A stretch of DNA of 64,000 nucleotides from Patagioenas fasciata (lineage: Eukaryota > Chordata > Aves > Columbiformes > Columbidae): positions 42,480,001-42,544,000 of the forward strand of contig NC_092524.1 of assembly GCF_037038585.1 (NCBI RefSeq), written 5' to 3'. Both the position numbers and the translations under genes were made by a program. Below the pieces are notes generated by a model, which was not told the DNA's origin, searched no databases, and worked only from the letters and a program-made list of their open reading frames with translations. Of the stretch, positions 26,099 through 37,500 are shown in pieces. Numbering within the stretch: position 1 is the stretch's first letter; each line of letters opens with the position of its first letter.

Positions 26099-29000
26099 AA
26101 TTTTTCCCCCCAGATTTATCATTCTACAGTTTGCTGATATAATGTTATACGTCACCTAAATTTTAGCTTCAAAATTACACAGATGCCTTATAGTTTGCCT
26201 AACAAGACCCTGCTAGAAATCATCTTGAAAGTAAAGGAGTGTGTCTGGCAATTGCAACAGCAATAGCAACAATCTTTAGTCAGCTAAACCCAAAATTGCC
26301 ATCTAAAATTCCTACTCAACAGCTGGAGAAGCTTTAACTCACTGTGCATTTTCCTTTAGAGGGTCTAGCCTACTTGAAAGACTGAATAGTTAAAAAAAAT
26401 ATTTGAGACAGACTCAGTCATGGTCATGCCCACAAGTTTGCAACCGTTGAGTCAAAGTGGGAATATGTAAGTTGTTTTATGAAATTGGTTTTGATCTTTT
26501 GCTCAGCCAGAGATACACCTAATATAAATTATGTGTTGAACCTCAGTGGATGATTCCAGCCACTACAGATGTTCACAGTTTGGGGATGTCCTGTCCAGTT
26601 CAGATATGTCTCTGCATAGAAAGCTACAATGAGGTGACCATGAAAATTCACTTTTCTGGGACTGTTTTACCAATTGGAGTATATGAGACTGTTGTAATAT
26701 TGTGGCTGGGAGAGACGCAGAACTGCAGTTTCTAATGGATTTCACTTCTTAAGTCTCAATTCAATATTCTTGCCTTTTTGGTAGCTGGAGAAACTACTTT
26801 TTATCCAGACTGTTCATTCATTGAATAAGAAACTTATCTTTTTTTATGGAGCATACAATCTCTTTTCTTATGCAATAGACAGGGCTAATTATTGGAGGGA
26901 CAATATTAATCATGCTTCTAAAATGGAGATTTTGAATTTAGGATGTTTGAGTTAAGGTGCTATAATTCTCACATTGCCCTGAAAATGTCTGAAATCTGAT
27001 CACTACGATCACTACTATGCTTCATGAAAAAAAAAATTTCTTATTTATCTTCTTCTCCTGAGTCATCCTGTGTGTACACTACACTTTATGACCAGTAAAG
27101 CCCCCATCTCTATTGGCTTGGAAGTATGCTGTACATCCAGACACATAATTGAAAATAATAAGGCCACAATAAATGGGATGGCCTTGGGGTATAACACCCA
27201 AGGGATTGAATTGGTGTCGCTTTGCATCAATGTCCATGCATCATGGTAATTGAGGTAACATAACCAATTACCACATTTTAATTAGAGTTGTAAGGACTTG
27301 GGAAAATCTGCAATGGTGAGACAGCTCACTTTAAAAAAAAAAAAGGGGGGCACCTGTGTCTTTTCCACAAGCTTGTTTCTTAGGATGTAAAGAGCCTTTT
27401 TAAAGCTCTGTTTAGGACTTTCTTCCAACTTCCTCTTCATTTCATTCTTTAGGATGCACTTTGAAAAACAAATTGTTTAAAAGTACTATGTTGCTTCTGA
27501 TCTGATATCTTTATATTTTTCTCTATTTATCTGTTTCTGAGATGCTATCTGGGGAAGAAAAATTTTTAATAATGCTAGGCATGGTGTCTCCCCTTCCCTT
27601 CTCTATATTTATTTCACTGGTGCAATATTTTTTCAAGCTATGGAATACCATTTGTTCTAAGCTTAGATAACAAAACAAGGCAAAAAACACACACACAAAA
27701 TCATAAAAAAATAGTATGTCACTGTTCAGCTATTTGTCAGATAGATTCACTAAACAAAAACTTGTTTTCTAAAAGATTCTTATTTTATCACAAGCCATTC
27801 TTTTGTGAGGTGGAATCTAGCTAAACATTTTGCATAAAATTTAGAAGTTCATCAGAAGTGCCTGGTACTAGTGCAAAGAACTGACTGATGATTAACTTCA
27901 TTGGCTGAGGAGGATACACTACATGTTGTAAAGTGCAGAACACCTATTACATGATTTATGCCTCACAAAGTAATTATTAAATTACTTATGTTTGAACCTT
28001 TACAACTTGTTTTTTTCCAGTATCTATCACAAGTTATTTTTGTTTTGATATTGGCCTTCTTCATATAGTGTATGACAGCGCAATCTTGATTGCTTGTATT
28101 TGTTTCTGACAGTCATCTTGTTTTACTTGTATTTCAACACTGAAGACTACTCACTTTGGTGCTTCCTTAAAATATGTGGTTTTTAAGTGAACGGATATTT
28201 GATTGTAGAGTCTACAGTGTGATGCACCATCCTCATACCTGAGGTGCATGTTTTTGAGCTTCTGGATTGCATTGCAGGCCTGATTTGTGATGGAATAATT
28301 ATCTCTATGACCTAAAATGAAATTACATAAATGGGGAACATCAGTCTAGATTTTCCTTGGGCTTTAATTGAAGGTAGGTGATATGCCCACATTCTTGCAA
28401 GAAATTCCCTGTTTCTCATAATTTTATTGAGGACCAGCCATAGTTATGATAGTAGCCATCACAGCAGTATGCAGTGTCTGGATGATCTGGCAAATCCTTC
28501 TTATTGAACAAATTTTGGTAAAGAAAAATGCAGAGCCAGTGGAGTTTAGTCAAATATAAATAAAAATTCAGGTAAATGGTCTCTCATATTCTTGAGAAAA
28601 CCTCCTGAGTGGTCAGTTGCAGTGGTAAGCTTTTAGAGTAAATAGAAAGAAAAAAGAAGACATTTCTGCAGATGACTCTTCTTCATCCTCAGAGACTACC
28701 AGACTTTCTGTCACAACTAACTAACAGCATAGAGTAACAATCCAGAGGTAAAATATTCCATGAAATGTTACCAATCTGATAAATTATTCAACCGTTTCCC
28801 TTGCTTTGGCAGATGTTGTAATATTTTGCCATGCTTTGTAGAATGATAGGAAGCCCGAGGTGTGTATTCAAACTCATAACCTCAGCCAAATGGGAACAAA
28901 TTCCAGTCTTCTGAGAGAGCAAACCCTCAGAGGTGGTCGTCTAAGCTCACTGCCACCAAGTCAGACTTTAAGCTGTTACTCTAATTTTAATCACGTGATA

Positions 29001-30140
29001 GACTCTTTAATTGTCAGTTGAACTAGGCAAGAAGAGGCTAATGGTTAACCCAGACTCCAGAGATTTCACTATTTCACAGTCTCTGTTAAACCTTAGTAAA
29101 CCTGAGCTCTCCCTTTGGAAAGGACAGAAAGTAGAGGTACATACTCCTAACTTTCTCTGGTATCCAAGAGGATTTGGGAGTAGGCTGAATTGTTAAGGTT
29201 GAGAGCAAACATACTCACCAGTTCTACTGGATTGCTTGCATGGCTTTTGTTCTTTTCTGTTAATGAAAAGGGAGCATTGGATAGAAAGTCTTCATATGTA
29301 GCACAGTTTCCATATGGACAATGCGAGGAATAGACTTTCCTGAGGAACCTCTTCCAGTGCAGTTTATCTTTGCTCCATAATGTGAGCCACCTAGAGCAGA
29401 AAGAGTAGTTCAGCATTCTTGCTCTTTTAATCCTCTTCTCTGCACTGAAATGTCTGGACAGCGTTTCCTGCTGATGCTGATGGTGTTGGTGACGTGTAAG
29501 TTTTTAGCTTGCATTATAGTGAAATCTGCTAGTAAATTTCTTGTGGCTTGTTCATCCACAGTCCCATGGTAGTAAGTTTCATGAAAACACCGTCATAGCT
29601 CTCATAGGTAATAGCATTTGATCCTCATTGGTGGGGTATCTAACAATTTAAATTTCTTTGCAATTATAGATAGCTACAATAATAGCAAACCAACTTGCCA
29701 TGATTTCTGAAATAAATATTTAACAAGTAATTAGACAAATTCAGGTTTTCAGACAGCAGAAAACAATCCTATAAAATCTAGAAATATGAGCTTTATAATT
29801 TTATAATGGGAAAAATTGACAACACAGTAACAGATTTAGGTCTTTAGAGCATGGTAGCATGTATTCTACCAACCATCTGTCAACCTATTAATCTCTTTTC
29901 CATACTACAAATTATATAATGATCAAAACATTGTGGGTAAAGTACTTTGCACAACTTTGATAAAAAGATATTCCCTACCACTGAAATGTTCATTAGAACT
30001 GTAAGGTGCATAAAATCTTCAAATGAATTCTCAGGAATAATCAGTTTTAGTAGGAAAATATGTAATATTCAGAAACTGGAAATCTGATGTTTCCAATGCA
30101 TGCAGATGCTGAAAGAACCATCAAACATCATTTAAATGGA

Positions 30141-30174
30141 AAAACAAACAAACAAACAAACAAACAAACAAAAC
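30141..30174. repeat. (CAAA)n microsatellite
   Basis: About eight CAAA units in a row inside the AKAP6 intron. Confidence 0.9.
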
Positions 30175-30529
30175 CAACTCATTACAAAAGCAAGATAAAA
30201 AGATAGGGTTTTATTCTCAAGGACAGAGGTCTTATTTCAGAAGAACTCACTTGCTATTTAGGCACTTAAGTGCTACATAAGATCATGGCTCAGACCAGCA
30301 CTGTTTAAAATATCAGAGTTAAGGGAAGTTCAGAAGTCACAAACTTGTGATTTTTTAATTAATTTAATGATTTGTTGCACTGCATCTCTAATGACCCCAG
30401 CTCTGCAAGTAAGTTTAGGTGAGGCTAATTTTCTAATATTTTGTTTCAAGAGTTCTCAGACAAAATAGGTTTCAGAAAGAGTGAAAGAAACCTTATTTTC
30501 TGGCATGTTGCACAACAGTTATTTCTGTC

Positions 30530-31304
30530 TGTCCTGGTTTTGTCTAATACAGAACCATTTCTCCTTTCAGTAAAATTTCCTTTCACTTAAGTTTCTTCTA
30601 AGTAAGTGCACTTTTTAAAGTTGACTACATTATTTCAGTGAGTGTCTGCTTCTAGAATTGATAACGCTTGATGTTTACAGTTGTTACTAAGGTAACCGTA
30701 GGAATAACCTGCAGAAAGGCCCAAGTTTATACTTATCCCTAGTCACTTCTAAATATCTTGTGTTCCACAAGTGAAAGGACATAAAAGGTCGCATGTGTGG
30801 GAAGGAGGATACAGAACAGGTGACCCTAAATTGACCAACAAAGTATTCCATTCCATACATGTCATGCTCATTTTAAAGCTGAGGGATCATGGAGATCAGG
30901 TCTCTTTTCTTCTATGGCTGGTGCCCATGAGGGACTCTGCCCATTCTTTTGCTTCCAATGCAAATCTGTGCATTCCTGAATCTGGTTCACATCTGCTGCA
31001 GAGTCCAGTCCGGGACTTCTTGGCACGTTCCCTGCAGCAGCATCCCTGCTCGCCACCACAGCATGAAATTCCGTGATCCTTTTTGGGGGAGCTCCATATT
31101 ACTTTTGTATATATTTCATTATTTCTAGTAGCAGTAGAAGCAGTAATAATACTAATATTTTCACATGTTTTTTCATTGTAATTGTTTTATTAAAGCTGTT
31201 TTTAATTTTCCAACCCATAAGTCTCTCTCCTTTTTCTCCTTTCCCTTCTGGAGAGAGAGAGGGTTAATAGAGAGCATTCGACATCTGTTTAATTTCCAGT
31301 GACA
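30530..31304 (+). mobile_element. Solo LTR, avian ERVL (class III) type
   Basis: This ~775-bp stretch follows the layout of avian ERVL LTRs. It starts TGTCCTGGTTTTGTC (30530). In the middle it has an AAAGTATTCCATTCCATACA then GTCATGCTCATTTTAAAGCT block that corresponds to the LTR promoter region, with a TATA-like TTTTAAAG near 30871. It then has ATTAAA (31189-31194) as the poly(A) signal, a TGTTTTTAATTTTCC block, a CTCTCTCCTTTTTCTCC tract, a GGAGAGAGAGAGGG stretch and a CCAGTGACA end (31304). The 5-base flanks CTGTC and CCATC agree at three of five positions, a decayed or uncertain target duplication. No gag/pol/env sequence is attached, so it is a solo LTR. It lies in sense with AKAP6. The family assignment is from recalled consensus structure, not a search. 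Confidence 0.75.
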
Positions 31305-31515
31305 CCATCTTACAAGGGTCTTCAATATTGGATGGTAGGGCCCCAATCCTGCAGTCGTTATGGAAATGCATTTGCAGGATCTTCAGTAAGTATATGCATA
31401 ATCAGAGTTTCATTGTTCAATATTATAGGATGTTCTAGGAGCTGCATCAGCTGTAAGCAGACAGGAATACAATCAAAAACTATTTTAAAAATGCATGAAA
31501 ATAAATAAGGTACAA

Positions 31516-31573
31516 TTATTCACTCTTTTTCTTAACACACAAAGTTATTCACTCTTTTTCTTAACACACAAAG
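31516..31573. repeat. Perfect 29-bp tandem duplication
   Basis: The 29-base unit beginning TTATTCACTCTTTTTC and ending CACACAAAG occurs twice back to back (31516-31544 and 31545-31573) with no mismatch. It looks recent. Confidence 0.95.
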
Positions 31574-31955
31574 TACAAGGTATCCAATGAAATTATCAGG
31601 CAGGAGATTTAAAATTATTTTTATTTTCATGCAGCGCATAATAAAAATGGCACTTGTTCCTACAGGATGTTGTGGGTAGCAAAAATACAAATTAGTTCAG
31701 TAGGTAATGAAGACAAAAACATGGAGGAGACATCAACAAATGCTTATTGAATTCCAAATCTGAAAGTCCCCACAGGCTGACTTCTCAGCTGCTATAGTAT
31801 CCTATGTGTTTGAGAGGTTTTTAACTTTTCCGTAAACTTTCACTACTGACCACTGCAGGAAATGGACTCAGTTGAATGGGCTGTTGATCTCACCCAAAAT
31901 GGCAGATGTTTTTTGAAAGGATATGAGCTTGCAGATTTGGATGCCTATACTGTAC

Positions 31956-32058
31956 TATACTATACTATACTATACTATACTATACTATACTATACTATAC
32001 TATACTATTCTACACTCTACACTCTACACTCTACACTCTACACTCTACACTCTACACT
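31956..32058. repeat. (TATAC)n pentamer array passing into (CTACACT)n heptamer array
   Basis: Ten TATAC units (31956-32005) pass through TATTC into seven CTACACT units (32010-32058). The 70-residue open frame across it (LYYTI and LYTLHST repeats) is an artefact of the repeat. Confidence 0.95.
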
Positions 32059-32118
32059 ATATTTTTACATATAGCAAAGAAGTTTTAAGGAATGTCTAGA
32101 GGGTTTTCACTGAATTTG

Positions 32119-32218
32119 TGGGTTTTTTGGTGTTCTTTTTTTCTTTTTTTTTTGTTTGTATGGGGGGTTTGTTGTGGATTTTTGTTTGTTTGTTTGTTGT
32201 TGTTTTGTTTTGTTTTTA
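32119..32218. repeat. G/T-rich low-complexity run
   Basis: TTTGT, GGGGG and GTTTT words, almost free of A and C on the + strand. The phenylalanine/valine-rich open frame through it is composition, not a gene. Confidence 0.8.
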
Positions 32219-34454
32219 CTATTTTCAAAGACCAGGATGTGACCATTTAGGTAGTCTGCTCTCACCAGAAGAAAACTTCGAAAAATGTACCCACTTGACA
32301 GTTTTTTGAGATATTTCTATCACATTTATCTGTAAAATATACCGAAAATACAGTAATACTTCTACTTAATGTTTAAATATGCACATGCATTTGTGTGTCA
32401 GAGGTACTATAACATACACTAAATAATAAAATGTGCATTGTTAGCAATGATGATCTGAATTTCATTTTTCCCTACATATAAGACATTTGTGTCATCATTG
32501 TAGCTCTAATCCATATTCAGGTCTTCACATTTGGTGTGCAGTAATATGTAAATTACCTAGCCAGCTGCATTAAACAGTGTTTGTTTATTCTATTTCTTTT
32601 GGCATAGCATATAACTGAATTTCTGCCAAAAATGTGGCTGCTTCAGGGAACACTGTTCAAGTAGAAGGAAGTTTTGAAAGGAAACACACATCATAAATCT
32701 TTACTCTGTGAAACAGTAAAATCAAAACAAACTTTCTGTTCATAAAAATATCTGCATTAATGTAAAATAATGGGCTTGTGAAATACAATGCACAAACTGA
32801 ATCTTTTTAGAACGCTCTGTTTACATTGGCTTTGTAAACAAGAATACAATACTAAGAGGCAGTGATTTTTTCATACGTGGGAAGGGTGACTAAAACTGGT
32901 AAAACATGAAAATGGAAAGTTTAAGAGAAATTATTTTAAAATGGCATATTAATCTCCCCTAACACATTGCATTTAAATGCATTTAAATTTAGAAAGCAGT
33001 GAAGTTTAAGTGTTAAAAAAATTGCATTAATGATGCATAGAGATATCTACTTATGCTGGCAGTCCCTTCAGTCTTCCAGTCTGACACTTCCTTTTTTATC
33101 CAGCCAGCTAATTTCCCCTCTTTTGTGAGGAGTAACTGTTTTCACACTAGTGCTTACCCAGCAAGCCTCCTCATTGTTTCATGGCTAATTATCTTCTTGA
33201 GCTTCACCTTCTGGAGTGAAGGGAGAAAGACTGGGCTTCCCCACAGCTCTAATGAAAGCTAAGTTTTAGAGATGCACTGTGTGAATAAATGCAGTGTCTG
33301 ATCTACCAACATAATAAATGAGTTCCTAAACTTTATGGAGTCACAGATCATCCAGCAGGTTTATTGAACAATGTAGAAAGACTTTATTTTAAAAATCCTT
33401 TTTTATCTTTGAAAGAGGGGAAGAATATCACTTCAGTGTGAAACCAAATACCGTAAACTGTTCCAAAATCTCTAAGCGTTACACAAAAAGTGCATGTCAA
33501 ACATTGTTTCAGTACAAACCTGAGCTGCTGCATGACAGACTTTGAGCTAACAACACTTACACTAGTAATGTTAATACTATAGCCCTGTGCCCCTCAGTTA
33601 TTACACCACTTCATAAACTCTTAGTACTCATTAGATTTTTATCACCAGCACTGAAAATAGCCATTGTGGATAGACCTACATCTTCAGTTTATGTTCCAAT
33701 TTGAGCCCAAGTTTAAACTGTGTAACATTTAAAATAAACTCTCCTGTAATAGAACAAATTTGAATAATAGTGATAGTGGTTTTGTAATAATGAGGTACAC
33801 ATCATTGTAATTTTGTACTCAGCAAAACTAAGGCAGGCAAATATAAACCTCTCACCATAACAAGATATAATTGTCCATGACTCTGTCTTCTTCTAAGTGA
33901 ATTTCTACTAAGTATGCTTATATTAAATCATTTCTCAAGTGACCAAACCAAAATGTGCACATAACACTGGTACTTGAGACATCACACAAGATCTATCCAG
34001 CTAACTAGATTAGACTGAAAATTCTGATCCTTTTCTTTCCAGCCAGCTCCAGGGATGTGTTGACATGTATTACATTCAGAGAAAACTAAAAACATCATAA
34101 CTTACTTGGAGACAAGAAAAAAATCTGGAAGTTCAAGGATGAGATGATCTTAGTGAAAGAGCTCTGCCTAAGGACCACTTATACTCAGAGATAAGACCAG
34201 TGTTTCTGTTTTGCAACATTTGAAAAGCAACTCTTCTTGCTTATAGAGGTTGAGTAATGGCAAGGAGCAGTGGCATTGTTGTAGCCTTAAGGTGCTTACC
34301 ATTGTAATTTTGATTCATCACCAGGAGAACTCTCTGCCACTTATTGACAACTGTGGAGCTTAACTTAACACTTGCAAATCCATAGGTAGGCAGACTGTGC
34401 AAGCAGTATTCTTCTAGCCTTTGACTTCACAATACTTGCTTATTGACCCTCCTC

Positions 34455-34545
34455 TAGTCAATATCCCAAATTTACAGATGGTGAATCAATGACTTCAGGA
34501 AGTGCCTGTGCTGAGATTACAAGGAAATTCTGTTGAAAATTTAAA
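34455..34545 (-). repeat. Possible ancient L3/MIR-type tail, inverted
   Basis: The words ATTTACAGATGGTGAATCAA, then CAGGAAGTGCC, then GAGATTACAAGGAAATTCTG follow the order of an inverted L3/MIR-type tail ('ttacagatggggaactgaggcacag...ggtcacacaggaa'). It is strongly decayed. Confidence 0.45.
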
Positions 34546-37500
34546 TAGAGGGAAAAAAGAGTCTATTCTCTCTGACAACATGAATTAGGCTAAATTTGGA
34601 AGTCTCTCAACTGCTTCATGAGGAGGAGAAACTGATGATAGAGCCAGATATTCTTCATGCAGTCCTCTTATTCATAAATAATAGATAAAGTCTCCCTTTC
34701 CAGTATACAGGAAGAATTTTTGTTTAGAAATTCAAGCCTGTCTCCTCCAGCTCTCAGTGAGAAAACTTTCTTTCTGGGTTCCTCCTAAGGTCAGGTTCCC
34801 AAGGGCTTATGTCCTATTCTTTTGTACCTTATACCTACCTGTTTCTATGGTGATTCTCACTCTTTATTGTTTCACACAAACACTCATTTCTGCTGAAACA
34901 AAGCTCCTAAAACCTCTATGATTCCAGGTATCCTGATGTGCCTGTTTTAGGTTGGAGATGGCTATTTTGTCTACTGAGTCCACTCCTAGTGTCCACTGAG
35001 TTGTTTTGGTTGAACTGAGAGAGTACACCATTAAACGAGTACCAATTAGTAATACTAAATTGAAAGTATTCTTAATCAGTATGCAGACCTCTGAAATAGT
35101 AAAAAGACAGTAGCAATTTTATTATGCCACTGTAGCTTTGCTAGTACAACTTTTTTCATGAGCATCTGAATGCAAAATGCGACCAATATGCCATCAATAT
35201 GGGTGCACCAATGGAAAATTATGCTGGAGTTCTGCAGTGTAGAAAAGCAATAGTTAAACATGTTCAAGCATGCTCAGTTCCACAGATTTTCTGGGTTTGG
35301 TGGGGTTTTTTGTCTTAGCCATAAAGACTGATCTTTAATTGGATCAGATTCTGAGCGTTGGCATGAACTTCCACCAGCTTGCATGGGCATGCATCTGAGG
35401 TAGCGTGCCAGGATTTGCTCTTTTCTGAAGTAGGTGTGCATGGCAACATGGTGGGTTTGGGTAAAGCTAGGAATGTTTTTCTAAGAGTTTCATAAAGGGC
35501 TTGTGTTATATTCTTGCACAAAGAAAATCATATATTCCTCTGAAGTAAAGGTGAGACCGAAATGACATTCAAGGGCAAAAAATCGTGTCATGTAACCTCT
35601 TGACAGATGAAAAGAAAACTACAAAGCAGCAAAAACAACAGTCAGTAAAATATGCCATGTAGCCAGGTTTTCTCATCACAAAAACAGAAAAAAAACGCCC
35701 AAATAAACAACTTAGAATATAGGTCTGTGATTGTAAACCTATTTGGATGACAATATATTTTGATATAAAAATGTTAGAAATGTTTTTCTGCTCTCTAGTA
35801 ATATTTAAAAGGCTTCTCCAGCAAATGAGAACCAGACATGTTCAAAAGCCATATGAGGATACAGTGGCAAAAAAAGGAGACCGCTGCTTCCGTAGAGGCT
35901 GGAACAGTGATAATGGGTAGTGTGGTAGCAGTGATACTCCCGGCGCAGCATACAGACTAAACATGCTGAGTTCCATTTTTCACCTTGATCTGTGATAGAA
36001 TTTAGTTCCTGCAGGCCTTGTGTGGACATGGCTCATCTTCTTTCCCAGCCTGGCTTGTCTGAGCCGACTGGAGTGTGGTGGAGAGGCTGGAGCCTTTCAC
36101 TCTTTCTTTTGTCCATCTGGCAGCTTACCAATAAAGAGAGAAGACCCTCACAAAACTCATGTACAGGCACAACTGACCTCAGAGTGTTACCTAGCATCAC
36201 CAAGTGACATTTAAATAGTAGGAGAATGGTTAAAGAATAGCCGATTTCTCTGTCTTTTTAAAACACTTCTACTACTAGCGGGGACTAATAGTTTTCAGCT
36301 AGGCACCACATTAAAATATCACTGCAGTTATTTAATCTGTTGTTTAGAAGATGTGCCCACAAAACTGCTATCATGATAAAGAAAATTATCAGTTTTAAAA
36401 CCTGGATATGACAATCTTTTCCTCTGGACTTTTATTTCTGGGCATTATGAGAGAACTTCAAACATCATCACAAATACAGGTACCTGAGCAACAGTGGAAC
36501 CTCAGTTGTTCCCATAAGATCAAGCCTGCACTGAGACCCTTGCAGGTAACACCTGTGACTGCAGAGAGCAAAGGTGAAGTTAGTGTCTTTCCTGAAGAAC
36601 AAGAATCTGTACATACAACCACCCATGCAGGACCCTGGCAATAACTGTGAGCATCTACAACACCTAAAAGGAAAGCACAAGTTCTGCATGTGCAGGATTG
36701 AGCATATTATTTTATCAAGGAAGGCAATAATAATTGTAAAATGAAGCAAGAAGAAGTATGAACCACAGTTTTGGATCTTATTTTCTCAGGAAATAAACAT
36801 GTACCTTCTGCTTTTAACTGCAATTATAACAAATAGGTATGTTAATGATCAGTTTCTCTAGTGATCTGAGATAAAGCATACTGCTTCCAAACATTTTGAG
36901 ACCATAATGTAATGTGCAGGTCACTTCAATATTATGCACATGGAATATCATGCATATGCTCATGCATATTGAAACACTGGTGTTGGGAAAGGGGGACAGT
37001 TTTCTTGTTGGCTATGGTATAGGGGACCTCATTTAGAAAAGGAACTTAAGTGAAGCAGAGGTGAAGTGGGTACTGTACACATGACTGTTTCCCTCAGCAG
37101 AAGTACTTGGCATGCTTGCATTTTTCAAAAGACAAACTCATGTTTGTCTTCCTTCAGTGTACGCACATTCCTGGAGATGGAGGATGGTTTTCTTTCTTTC
37201 CCTTTCTCTTTCCCCTGTCCCCTAAATCCAGTTGAATTTGGATAATTTGTCCAAAGCAACTGAAGGATATGTTGCAGGACAAGGAGAAACAGAGTTATTA
37301 TTTATTATTGTAAAAGCTCTTCATTTAATGTTAATTTCTTTAAAAAATGTAATGGTATGTAGGGGTTACATTGTAGGCCTGTTTCACCAACACAAAGTAT
37401 CTGTACTGGAGTAGCACATGCAAATGAAGCCAAAACAGAGAATCATTGTTCAATAAAATTTGCTGCAGAAAAAACAAAACTATCAGTGTTTTAGTAAAGG

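Noticed and set aside
31862..32309. Tyr/Leu/Thr-rich and Phe/Val-rich frames
   Set aside because: They arise from the TATAC/CTACACT array and the G/T-rich tract.
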